A stretch of 64,000 nt of DNA from Lachnospiraceae bacterium (GTDB lineage: Bacteria > Bacillota > Clostridia > Lachnospirales > Lachnospiraceae), in the NCBI GenBank assembly GCA_021202465.1, contig JAJQCZ010000008.1, forward strand, positions 1-64,000, written 5' to 3'. Numbering within the stretch: the first letter of the stretch is position 1; every line of letters begins with the position of its first letter. The translations under genes and the position numbers were made by a program. The notes beneath the pieces were generated by a model that had not been told where the DNA came from, ran no database searches, and worked only from the letters and a program-made list of their open reading frames with translations. Of the stretch, positions 8,839-16,378 are shown piece after piece.

Positions 8839-9053
8839 CGCTGGAACTGATCGAGGATTATTTCCGGGAGAACGAAGATTTCCTGACGGCGGACGCGATC
8901 GCGCAGGGAACCGGGCTGGCCTATCAGACGGTGTACCGCTACCTGGACTATATGGTCAAGGAAAATCAGGTGGAGGTACGGCGCTCTTATGGAAAGATCG
9001 GTCGCCCCCGTCAGACCTATCGTCTGATTCGCCGCAGCGGCCGGAAAAAATGA
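8835..9053 (+). CDS. Small HTH DNA-binding protein (CitB/DcuR-type output domain)
   Basis: 72-aa protein (74 if the GTG at 8829 is used) that is almost entirely one winged helix-turn-helix. MTLELIEDYFRENEDFLTAD is followed by a recognition helix (GLAYQTVYRYLDYM) and a basic GRPRQTYRL wing. This is the arrangement found at the C-terminus of citrate/malate-type response regulators, where TLELI usually follows a linker after the receiver. Its start codon overlaps the stop of the receiver gene as ATGA. It may act as a separate DNA-binding subunit that pairs with the phosphorylated receiver, or be the displaced half of a frameshifted regulator. Confidence 0.75.
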   Translation: MTLELIEDYFRENEDFLTADAIAQGTGLAYQTVYRYLDYMVKENQVEVRRSYGKIGRPRQTYRLIRRSGRKK

Positions 9054-9068
9054 GAAAGGAGAGGGAAC

Positions 9069-10115
9069 ATGCATATTCAGAATGTGCGTTTGCTGGAACA
9101 GGATCTGCGTTTCATCCGACGTGATCTGCTGGTGGATGGAGCGCAGGTACAGGCAATTGAAAGTGCATACTGTGAGAACACAGAGTATGATGATCTGATT
9201 GTCGAAGCGCAGGGCGGGTACCTGCTGCCGGGGCTTATAGATCTGCAGGCCTATGCGGGTGAGCCGGAGGAGGAGCGTCTGCGGGCTTATGCCCGCGCGC
9301 TGCTGGCCGAAGGAACCACCCGTTTTCTGTGGGAGAATCCCTATGTCGACGAAGCGGAGACAGAACGGGAGGCTGAGATCGTCCGGCGTTTCCGGGAACG
9401 TCCTGAACCGGAGGGCGCTGCTCTGGAGGGAATCCGGCTGGTGGGGCCGTTCCTGAAGCCGGAGGCGGCGCCGGAGGGCGTGGCATGCCTGCCGGCGGAC
9501 CGCGAGCTGGCGAAGCGTCTGGTCGGGACGGGCGCCGTCCGGATGCTGGAGGTCTCGCCGGAGGTTGCGGGAATCGGTCCGGTGATCCGGGCCGTGAAGG
9601 ACGAATGCGTGGTCAATGCGATGTCCGAACAGACCCGTTTCGATGCGGGAAAGATGGCCTGCGTCTACGGAGCACAGCTGACCGGTCAGCTGGAGGATCA
9701 GCTTCGCACGTTCTCTGTGGAGGATCCGGGGCTGCTGGCTGCGGCCGTCGAGAGTCCCTGTATGGCAGAACTGACAGTCTGCTCGCCGGAGCTGCATCCC
9801 GCCACAGTCCGTATGGCGTTTCGTCTGTTCGGGGCTGGACGCATCTGTCTGTCCACCGGCGGGATGCCGGGGATCACCATGGCCGAGTGTGTGCGCCGGG
9901 CCGTGCAGTATGGAGTTCCGCTGCCGCTTGCAGGAATGGCGGCGACGCTGAATCCGGCCCGGCTGCTGGGAATCCCGGCGGAGCAGGTGCGGGTGTGTCC
10001 GGGCAGTATGGCGGACTTCGTGCTGTTTGACTTCCACGACATGTCCCTGCGGCTGATCGTGCGGGAGGGGCGCTGCATCTATAACCGTGACGAGCCCGCG
10101 GCACTGGGCGGCTGA
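9069..10115 (+). CDS. NagA-like amidohydrolase lacking metal-binding histidines
   Basis: 348-aa protein with the overall plan of N-acetylglucosamine-6-phosphate deacetylase: a small N-terminal beta domain, LLPGLIDLQ near residue 55, RLVGPFLKPEA, EVSPEVAG, a C-terminal GMAATLNPARLLGI helix and GSMADFVLFD. The family's HxH motif after LPGxID is replaced (LQAYAG), the HLFNAM and DGIHV histidines are not found, and the VTDA segment reads LSTGG. It is therefore probably not a working deacetylase. SD AAAGGAGAGGG precedes ATG 9069, 15 bases after the HTH gene, so it belongs to the same operon. Role unknown; a regulatory or binding function is possible. Confidence 0.7.
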   Translation: MHIQNVRLLEQDLRFIRRDLLVDGAQVQAIESAYCENTEYDDLIVEAQGGYLLPGLIDLQAYAGEPEEERLRAYARALLAEGTTRFLWENPYVDEAETEREAEIVRRFRERPEPEGAALEGIRLVGPFLKPEAAPEGVACLPADRELAKRLVGTGAVRMLEVSPEVAGIGPVIRAVKDECVVNAMSEQTRFDAGKMACVYGAQLTGQLEDQLRTFSVEDPGLLAAAVESPCMAELTVCSPELHPATVRMAFRLFGAGRICLSTGGMPGITMAECVRRAVQYGVPLPLAGMAATLNPARLLGIPAEQVRVCPGSMADFVLFDFHDMSLRLIVREGRCIYNRDEPAALGG

Positions 10116-10207
10116 GCGGTGAAGGCTTAATATTTTTAAGGGAAAGGGGGCGATCAAAGAAAAATATTGAGAGAAAAAAGAGAAAAAAAGGAAATAAGTG
10201 CGTTTTC

Positions 10208-10236
10208 TTTAACATTGTCTTAAGGATTGCTATACT
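10208..10236 (+). promoter_or_regulatory. Probable promoter of the tat operon
   Basis: TTTAAC (10208-10213), 17 bases, TATACT (10231-10236), 78 bases before the tatB start. Confidence 0.5.
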
Positions 10237-10313
10237 CGTCCCAGATTATTAAAAAATGTAAATGACAATATATGATCTGCGAGGGGAGACGGCAGCCGGA
10301 AGGGGAGGGACAG

Positions 10314-10883
10314 ATGAAACTTGGCTTTGGCGAAATACTTGTGATTTTCATCGTGGCACTTCTGGTGATCGGACCGGATAAGCTGCCGGAGTATGCCCGG
10401 AAGCTCGGAGCCGGTCTCCGCGAATTCCGCAATGCGACCAGTGATGTGACACAGGAGATCCGTGAGAGTGTCATCGAGCCGTTAAACGAGGCACAGCAGC
10501 CTCTGCGTGAAGCGATGGAACCGCTGGAAGAGATGCAGGCGGATATCGAGCGTGAGGTAAAGGGCGTAGAGAAGTCATTAAATGATGTAACCAATGTGCG
10601 CCCGGCGAAGAAAACTGTGAAGAAAACGGATGAGTCCGCAGCAGAGAAACCGGAAGAAAACGCAGAAACAACGCAGCCGGAGACTCAAAATGAGACGGAG
10701 GAAGGCGAAGCTGCGGCGAGACCGGAGACTCAGGACGAGCCGAAAGAAGCTGCGGAGGCAGTCGGCGCGGAGGCGGAATCTCAGCGCGAACCGGAGGAGG
10801 AATCTGCAGAGTCGGAGAACCCGGCGGATGCGGAGAACCCGGCGGAAGGCGAAGTACAGGAGATGAGACAGGAAACTGTCTGA
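10314..10883 (+). CDS. tatB: Sec-independent translocase TatB-like protein
   Basis: 189-aa protein with one N-terminal membrane helix (FGEILVIFIVALLVIGP), the conserved Gly-Pro hinge and an amphipathic helix (LPEYARKLGAGLREFRN), followed by a long Glu/Ala/Thr-rich cytoplasmic tail. Length and tail fit TatB rather than TatA; Gram-positive genomes often call both TatA/B. Start at ATG 10314 after GGGGAGGG. The upstream in-frame ATG (10272) would put a charged extension before the membrane helix. First gene of tatB-tatA-tatC, which is followed immediately by a Tat-signal gamma-glutamyltransferase. Confidence 0.85.
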   Translation: MKLGFGEILVIFIVALLVIGPDKLPEYARKLGAGLREFRNATSDVTQEIRESVIEPLNEAQQPLREAMEPLEEMQADIEREVKGVEKSLNDVTNVRPAKKTVKKTDESAAEKPEENAETTQPETQNETEEGEAAARPETQDEPKEAAEAVGAEAESQREPEEESAESENPADAENPAEGEVQEMRQETV

Positions 10884-10922
10884 CGATAGGATTGTATAAA
10901 AAAGTAAAGGGAGGAAATGAAT

Positions 10923-11111
10923 ATGCGTATCGGAACACAGGAACTTGTAATTATTTTGATTATTGTGATTCTTATCTTCGGACCCTCTCAGATTCCGAAG
11001 CTGTCCCGGATGTTCGGGAAATCGATGAAGAGCTTTAAGAAAGGGATGAGCGAGGGAGACGAGGATTCCGCCGGGGCATCGGAGACCACGAACAAGGACG
11101 CTGAAGCGTGA
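10923..11111 (+). CDS. tatA: Twin-arginine translocase subunit TatA
   Basis: 62-aa pore-forming Tat subunit: short N-terminus, hydrophobic helix (ELVIILIIVILIF), FGPSQIPKLSRMFGKS hinge and amphipathic helix, then an acidic tail. ATG 10923 sits about 7 bases from GGAGGA; the ATG at 10917 is too close to it. Its TGA overlaps the GTG of tatC (GTGA). Confidence 0.92.
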   Translation: MRIGTQELVIILIIVILIFGPSQIPKLSRMFGKSMKSFKKGMSEGDEDSAGASETTNKDAEA

Positions 11112-11896
11112 AAAAGAACGCGAAGCGCCGCGATGAGGAAAAGGATGTGCAGACCAGCAGTTCCATGCCCCTGTCCGGACATCTGCGTGAATTGCGCAAC
11201 CGGGTTGTGATCTGTGTCGCAGCGTTGCTCGTGTGCAGTATCGTTTTCCTCAATTACGCGGAACCTCTGGTGACACTGCTCACGGATATGGGGACGCAGT
11301 ACGGATATGCGTATGTGTATCTGTCTCCGCAGGAGCTGCTGATCCAGTATCTGCGTGTTGCAGTGGTGGCGGCAATCTGTGTATGTCTGCCGCTCACACT
11401 GTATCAGATCTGGGCCTTTGCCCGCCCGGGTCTTAGCCGGACAGAGAACCTGACGGTCGTGATCGGACTGGTATTCGGTTTGCTCTGTTTCATCGTGGGT
11501 GTTCTCTTCGCCTATAAGATCACATTGCCTTTTATGCTGTATTTCCTGATCAATCTTGGTATGACCAGCGTGATTGAGGCGACGATCAGTGTAGAGAAAT
11601 ACATAAGCTTTGTTCTGACAGTTCTTATCATTTTCGGCTGTGTTTTTGAAATGCCGATGGTGAGTCTTCTGCTGACCCGTCTCGGGATTCTGAAACCGTC
11701 GATCATGGTCAAAGGACGCAAGATCGCGATCGTGATCATTTTCCTGGTGGCGGCAGTCATCACACCGCCCGATATCTTCAGTCAGGTCATGGTGGCACTT
11801 CCCATGATCCTGCTCTGGGAGCTGAGTATCCTGCTCTGCCGCATTCTGTACCGCTGGATCGGGAAGAAGAAGGCCGAGGAGCAGGAAGAGGCCTGA
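11108..11896 (+). CDS. tatC: Twin-arginine translocase subunit TatC
   Basis: 262-aa receptor of the Tat pathway with six membrane helices. The signature MPLSGHLRELRNRV lies at residues 17-30, with FARPGLSRTE in the first cytoplasmic loop and the expected FxxE element (CVFEMPM). It starts at GTG 11108 overlapping tatA by four bases. A hairpin terminator (11928-11980) closes the operon. The neighbouring ggt product carries an SRRSFLK signal and is the obvious local substrate. Confidence 0.95.
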   Translation: MKKNAKRRDEEKDVQTSSSMPLSGHLRELRNRVVICVAALLVCSIVFLNYAEPLVTLLTDMGTQYGYAYVYLSPQELLIQYLRVAVVAAICVCLPLTLYQIWAFARPGLSRTENLTVVIGLVFGLLCFIVGVLFAYKITLPFMLYFLINLGMTSVIEATISVEKYISFVLTVLIIFGCVFEMPMVSLLLTRLGILKPSIMVKGRKIAIVIIFLVAAVITPPDIFSQVMVALPMILLWELSILLCRILYRWIGKKKAEEQEEA

Positions 11897-11927
11897 TCAG
11901 CAGGCGTACGGACAGACAGATTTTAAC

Positions 11928-11980
11928 AGCCATGGGACGAGGGAGTTCCGGCGAGAATGAATTCCCTTCCATGGCTTTTA
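11928..11980 (+). terminator. Terminator of the tat operon
   Basis: AGCCATGG (11928-11935) pairs with CCATGGCT (11969-11976), supported by an inner GGGA/TCCC, followed by a short T run. Confidence 0.65.
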
Positions 11981-11984
11981 AAAT

Positions 11985-12008
11985 ATCCGGGTGAGTGCTC
12001 ATCCGGAT
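11985..12008 (+). promoter_or_regulatory. Palindrome upstream of ggt
   Basis: A 24-base near-perfect palindrome with ATCCGG and CCGGAT ends around TGAG/CTCA lies 53 bases before the ggt start. It could be an operator or the base of an mRNA leader hairpin. No partner regulator can be assigned; the two-component proteins upstream are candidates. Confidence 0.4.
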
Positions 12009-12060
12009 ACCTTACCAATCTGCGAGAGCAGAAAAACCTATAAAAAGGAGGAAAATATCC

Positions 12061-13941
12061 ATGAGCAAAAAAGAAATCTCTCGCCGTTCTTTCCTGAAAG
12101 GCTCTGCCGCTGCAGGTCTGTCTGTCGCCGCTGCCGGTCTGCTTACCGCCTGCGGAAGCTCTGACTCCGGTTCTACCACTGCTGCTGAAACCAGCGCGGC
12201 TGCTGAAACCAGCGCGGCTGTCGAAGAGACCAGCGCGGCTGTAGAGAGCACTGCGGCAGAAAAGGGTGTCACTCACATCGATGACTGGTATCTGTGGGAT
12301 GAAGAGACCGGAGAACTGAATCTTGAGGGCCGTGATGCGACCGGAACCACCGCGGTCGTATCTGCCGGTACGCCCTGGGCAGCACAGGCCGGTATCACCA
12401 TTCTGGAACAGGGCGGCAACGCTGTGGATGCAGCCTGTGCCGTAGCCTTTGCTCTGTCTGTTACCGAGCCGCAGGCCTCCGGTCTGGGCGGCGGTGGCTT
12501 CATGACCATCCGCGACTCCGCGGGTGATGTAAAGTTCATCAACTTCCGTGAGACCGCTTCTGTCCTGGCTCTGGACCGCAACTACTGGCCTCTGTACACG
12601 GATTCCGAAGGTAATACTTCCGTGGTCGGCAACGCCAACTCTGTGGGTGGCCGTGCGATCGGCGTCCCCGGCGAGGTAGCCGGTATGGCTCTGGCACTGG
12701 AGAAATACGGCACCATGACTCTGGCTGACGTAATTCAGCCCGCCATTGATCTCTGCAACGACGGCTTCTATATCGGACCGACGACCGGTTCCTCTCTGGA
12801 TGACAATGTGGGAACATTGAAATCCTATCCGGAGTTCGGATCCATCTATCTGAACGATGACGACATGAACGTCACCACCGGCGACCTGTTCAAGAACACG
12901 CAGCAGGGTTCGGCTCTGTCGCTGATTGCTGCTTCCGGCAAGGACGCCTTCTATCAGGAAGGTCAGCTGCGTGATGCCATCTTCACGGCAGCCAACAAGT
13001 ACGGCGGTACCTTCGTGGCGGAGGACTTCGAGAACTATGAGGCTACCGAGGATACGCCCGTAGAGGGAACCTATCGCGGATACAAGATCTACTCCAGCCC
13101 TCTGCCGTCTTCCGGCGGTCTGTGCGTGATTCAGCTGCTGAACATTCTCGAGAACTTCGACATTGCCAGCATGGGACACAACACGGCGGAGACCCTGCAT
13201 GTGCTGTCTGAGGCCATGAAGCTGGTCTATGCGGACCGTGCGGCCTATCTGGGTGCTGACACCGAGGATGAGCTGGTGACCTGCATGATGAGCAAGTCCT
13301 ATGCGGCCAGCCTGGCGGAGACCATCAGCATGGACGAAGTCCATGATGCGGAAGCGCATGATCCCTGGCAGTTCGAGCACATGGACACCACACACTTCAC
13401 CGTGGCCGACAAGGACGGCAACATCGTCAGCTGCACGCAGACCATCAACGGCTACTTTGGTTCCAAAGTGGCGCCGGACGGCTTCGGCTTCATGCTGAAC
13501 AATGAGATGGCCGACTTCTCCTATGAGGAAGGCAGCCCCAACAACATCGCGCCCGGCAAGTGCCCTCTGTCCTCCATGTCTCCGACGGTCATCTGCAACG
13601 AGGATGACACGCCCTTCATGGCTCTGGGTTCCCCCGGCGGCAGCACGATCATCGTCGCGGTGGCGCAGGTCATCATGAACGTCATCGACCATGGCATGAC
13701 CATGCAGGAAGCCATTGATGCGCCTCGTATCGTGGACGGCACCGGCAACAGCATCAACTATGAGAGCCGGATCGACGAGTCCGTCATCGAGGAGCTGGTG
13801 GCTCTGGGACACACTGTGACCGATTCTCCTTCCGACTGGAACCGCAACCTGGGTTCCGTGCAGGGCGTTCTGTACGGCGATGACGGTGTTCTGTACGGCG
13901 GTGCGGATCCCCGGCGTGACAATAAGGCTCTGGGCATCTAA
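12061..13941 (+). CDS. ggt: Tat-exported lipoprotein gamma-glutamyltransferase
   Basis: 626-aa gamma-glutamyltransferase precursor, which hydrolyses or transfers gamma-glutamyl groups from glutathione, gamma-glutamyl peptides or poly-gamma-glutamate. The N-terminus has a twin-arginine signal (SRRSFLKGS) followed by a hydrophobic stretch and a lipobox (LLTAC), then an Ala/Glu/Thr linker, so the enzyme should be folded inside, exported by Tat and lipid-anchored outside. The core shows AGTPWAAQAG, GGNAVDAACA, SGLGGGGFM and the autocleavage/nucleophile Thr about 443 in DTTHFTV. PLSSMSPT and GSPGGSTII follow. SD AAAGGAGG precedes ATG 12061. The in-frame upstream start (11995) lies in the palindromic leader and is rejected. 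Confidence 0.94.
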   Translation: MSKKEISRRSFLKGSAAAGLSVAAAGLLTACGSSDSGSTTAAETSAAAETSAAVEETSAAVESTAAEKGVTHIDDWYLWDEETGELNLEGRDATGTTAVVSAGTPWAAQAGITILEQGGNAVDAACAVAFALSVTEPQASGLGGGGFMTIRDSAGDVKFINFRETASVLALDRNYWPLYTDSEGNTSVVGNANSVGGRAIGVPGEVAGMALALEKYGTMTLADVIQPAIDLCNDGFYIGPTTGSSLDDNVGTLKSYPEFGSIYLNDDDMNVTTGDLFKNTQQGSALSLIAASGKDAFYQEGQLRDAIFTAANKYGGTFVAEDFENYEATEDTPVEGTYRGYKIYSSPLPSSGGLCVIQLLNILENFDIASMGHNTAETLHVLSEAMKLVYADRAAYLGADTEDELVTCMMSKSYAASLAETISMDEVHDAEAHDPWQFEHMDTTHFTVADKDGNIVSCTQTINGYFGSKVAPDGFGFMLNNEMADFSYEEGSPNNIAPGKCPLSSMSPTVICNEDDTPFMALGSPGGSTIIVAVAQVIMNVIDHGMTMQEAIDAPRIVDGTGNSINYESRIDESVIEELVALGHTVTDSPSDWNRNLGSVQGVLYGDDGVLYGGADPRRDNKALGI

Positions 13942-14025
13942 TCGTGGATTTGTCACAGAAACAGTAAAAACATAAAAAAAGAGAAAAAATAGCATTTCTC
14001 TGCGGAATCCGTTAACATGGGTATT

Positions 14026-14073
14026 GCAGGCTGGTCACTTCGTTCCGCGGGGCGCGACGGCCAGCCTGCTTTT
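14026..14073 (+). terminator. Terminator downstream of ggt
   Basis: GCAGGCTGG (14026-14034) pairs with CCAGCCTGC (14061-14069), then TTTTA. Confidence 0.6.
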
Positions 14074-14131
14074 ATCTCATTGGCCGGGGCTGCGCAGCCC
14101 GGCTGAAATCGATAGAAAGGAAGTTTGTACT

Positions 14132-14824
14132 ATGAAGACAAGTAAGAGAATTGTAGCTTTGCTGCTGTGCCTGGCTCTGGCGCTGACGATGCTGACTGCC
14201 TGCAGCAGTTCAGACTCCGGCTCCGATACGGAGACGACAGCCGCTGCGACAACCGCAGCGGCGGATGAGACCACGGACGGCACTTCCGATGAGACCGGTT
14301 CCTCGGAGAGCTCGACCGGCCTGACGGAACTGTCTGCGGGTTCCTTTGACGGGACCAGCGTTGTCGTAACCAGCATCGGACAGAGCGCCGATGTGGATAT
14401 CGCGGATACCCTTTGCAGCAAGGCCGGCCTCAGTGTCTACACCAAGTCCGACATCGAAGGCAGCGAGCTGAATGACACCTACACCACTCTGATCATCGCC
14501 ATCGGCGGCTCCTCCAAGGGTCTGGGCGCGGCCGGTATCGATGAGGATGAGGAACTGGCGCGTGCGGAAGAACTGCTCACCACGGCGCAGGAGCTGGGCA
14601 TCCAGATTCTGGCTCTGCACACCGGCGGTTCGGCGCGGCGCGGCACCCTGTCTGATAAGTTCATCAACGCGGCTCTGCCTTATGCCGACGGTGCGATCAT
14701 CGTCAGCGAGGGAGACACCGATAACCTGATGGCAGATCTTCTGGCGGCGGACGGCATCCCGGCGACCTATATCGAGCAGGCAGCCGACGCGGTTGAGATA
14801 CTTCAGTCAATCTTTGGCCTGTAA
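14132..14824 (+). CDS. DUF6305-like secreted lipoprotein
   Basis: 230-aa lipoprotein precursor: basic N-terminus, hydrophobic helix and lipobox (LTAC), then a Ser/Thr/Asp-rich linker to about residue 60. The folded domain has VVTSIGQSADVDIADTL, LIIAIGGSSKGLGAAGID near residue 120, LHTGGSARRG and a C-terminal helix. It resembles the DUF6305 family, recalled by sequence and not searched. The alternating strand/Gly-rich loops suggest a Rossmann-like ligand-binding fold. It sits between ggt and a DctM-like permease, so a role as the extracellular binding component of that transporter is a reasonable inference, not shown. Confidence 0.72.
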   Translation: MKTSKRIVALLLCLALALTMLTACSSSDSGSDTETTAAATTAAADETTDGTSDETGSSESSTGLTELSAGSFDGTSVVVTSIGQSADVDIADTLCSKAGLSVYTKSDIEGSELNDTYTTLIIAIGGSSKGLGAAGIDEDEELARAEELLTTAQELGIQILALHTGGSARRGTLSDKFINAALPYADGAIIVSEGDTDNLMADLLAADGIPATYIEQAADAVEILQSIFGL

Positions 14825-14852
14825 GGGTAAATAAAAGAAATAAACGAAAAGA

Positions 14853-14883
14853 CCGCGGACACCCGCTAGCCGGGTGTCTGCGG
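14853..14883 (+). promoter_or_regulatory. Strong leader hairpin before the DctM-like permease
   Basis: CCGCGGACACCCG (14853-14865) pairs with CGGGTGTCTGCGG (14871-14883) around a 5-base loop. There is no T run, so it is more likely an mRNA-processing or stabilising hairpin that sets apart expression of the permease and the preceding lipoprotein than a terminator. Confidence 0.45.
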
Positions 14884-14906
14884 GAGTAGTTGAAAGGAGA
14901 AAATGC

Positions 14907-16193
14907 ATGGTAGCTTATTTTATCGCATTCGCGGTGATGATCGGTATATTCGTGGTAGGCTGCTTCGTGGCTAAGCTCCCTGTTGGTGTTTCCATGATGC
15001 TGGCCGCTCTGGGCGGTGCTCTGGTAGGCGGGGCAGGAACCGATACCATCCGACTGATGGTGGAGGGCGAGTTTGGTTACGTGGACACGATCCTGACCAT
15101 CGCAACTGCCATGGTCTTCATGAAGGTGATCGAGGATTCCGGCGCGCTGGACGCTCTCTCCAGTCTGATCGTGGAGAAGTTTCATCGCTTCCCGGCGATC
15201 CTGCTCATTCTTATCATGCTGATCATCATGTTCCCCGGCATGATCACCGGTTCCTCCACGGCGGCGGTTCTGTCCGCCGGTTCCATCATGGCGCCGGTTC
15301 TGGCTCTGATGGGTATTGATGCGGTGACCTCCGCAGCCATCATCGCCATGGGCGGTCTTCTGGGTATGATCGCTCCCCCTGTTAATACGGTAGCTCTGGT
15401 CATCTGCGCCGGTATCGATGTTCCCTATGTGGGATTCACCGGTCCCCTTCTGCTGCTGACCATTCCCCTGGCCATCATTTTCGTGCTGTTCCTGGGGTAC
15501 AGAAAAGCCAAAAATCTCGACTATGAGACTCTGAAACCGGCTCTGGAAAAACAGAATGAAGTCCGTAAGCAGTATGGAATTCGTATTTACATTCCTTTTG
15601 CTGTCCTGGTCATTCTGATGGTCGCCTTTAAGGTGCTGCAGATCGCTGACGATATCGGCATGCCGCTGATCTTCCTGATCTCTGCCTTCGTTGGGATCTT
15701 TACCGGTAAGAAGTTTAATGTATTCAAGCTTGTGACCGACGCGATTCGTACCGCGGCTCCGGTCATGGGTATCCTCATGGGTGTCGGCATGTTCATCGAG
15801 ATCATGACCTACACGGGCGCCCGTGGTCTGGTGGTTATCACCTGCCTGCGTCTGCCTCAGATGCTGTGGCTGCTCGCGGCCTGTATCAGTATTCCGTTGT
15901 TCGGCGCTGTCTCCTCGTACGGAGCTGCCTCGGTGCTGGGTGTTCCCTTTGCCCTGATGTTCGCGACGCTGCTGGGCGGCGACGATGTCGTGGTTCTGGC
16001 AGGCCTCAGCCTGATCGTCTCTGTAGGCGATATGATGCCTCCCACCGCGCTGGCCGGACTCTTTGCGGCGCAGATTACCAACGTCAAGCCTTATACGAAG
16101 GTGCTGAAGAAATGCATCATTCCCATCATCGTTCTGCTGGCATACGCGGCATTCTTCGTGGCCAACTCGAACCTGATCGCCAATCTGTTTTAA
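14907..16193 (+). CDS. DctM-like (TRAP large-subunit type) permease
   Basis: 428-aa integral membrane protein with about 11-12 hydrophobic segments, of the ion-transporter superfamily and closest in style to TRAP DctM large permeases. KLPVGVSMMLAALGGALVG is near the N-terminus, the re-entrant-loop motifs are MITGSSTAAVLSAGSIMAP (about 112-130) and GMIAPPVNTVAL (about 153-164), and the second half repeats the plan (SSYGAASVLGVP, SVGDMMPPTALAG). No DctQ or DctP gene of normal form is adjacent, but a DUF6305-like lipoprotein precedes it and a 49-aa membrane protein follows. These may replace the usual P and Q components. ATG 14907 follows AAAGGAGA. Confidence 0.8.
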   Translation: MVAYFIAFAVMIGIFVVGCFVAKLPVGVSMMLAALGGALVGGAGTDTIRLMVEGEFGYVDTILTIATAMVFMKVIEDSGALDALSSLIVEKFHRFPAILLILIMLIIMFPGMITGSSTAAVLSAGSIMAPVLALMGIDAVTSAAIIAMGGLLGMIAPPVNTVALVICAGIDVPYVGFTGPLLLLTIPLAIIFVLFLGYRKAKNLDYETLKPALEKQNEVRKQYGIRIYIPFAVLVILMVAFKVLQIADDIGMPLIFLISAFVGIFTGKKFNVFKLVTDAIRTAAPVMGILMGVGMFIEIMTYTGARGLVVITCLRLPQMLWLLAACISIPLFGAVSSYGAASVLGVPFALMFATLLGGDDVVVLAGLSLIVSVGDMMPPTALAGLFAAQITNVKPYTKVLKKCIIPIIVLLAYAAFFVANSNLIANLF

Positions 16194-16205
16194 GGAGGGA
16201 CGGAT

Positions 16206-16355
16206 ATGATAACCTATATTTATATTGGAATTGCCTTGATTGTCTTTATCAGCACGCTGTATAACCTGATTTTCCAGGAGGACAAGCTGGCAGACCGTGT
16301 GAACGCCGCTATGATTCTGATTCCGTTGGCTCTGCGAATCCTGATGATTAAGTAA
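16206..16355 (+). CDS. Small membrane protein (49 aa) between permease and hydrolase
   Basis: Short open frame with an excellent SD (AAGGAGGG, 6 bases upstream of ATG 16206), starting 13 bases after the permease stop and ending in TAA 24 bases before the ATG of the next gene. The product begins MITYIYIGIALIVFISTLYN, then a polar turn with LADRVNAAM and a second hydrophobic stretch (ILIPLALRILMIK), so it can form two membrane helices. Its position and coupling suggest a small subunit of the DctM-like transporter, possibly doing the job of DctQ. I do not recognise a named family. Confidence 0.7.
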   Translation: MITYIYIGIALIVFISTLYNLIFQEDKLADRVNAAMILIPLALRILMIK

Positions 16356-16378
16356 TAATGAAGGAGGAAACCGAGACT

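Noticed and set aside
11923-13995. 690-aa minus-strand frame opposite ggt
   Set aside because: Mirror of the codon pattern of ggt; no family motifs, and it spans the tat terminator and the ggt leader.
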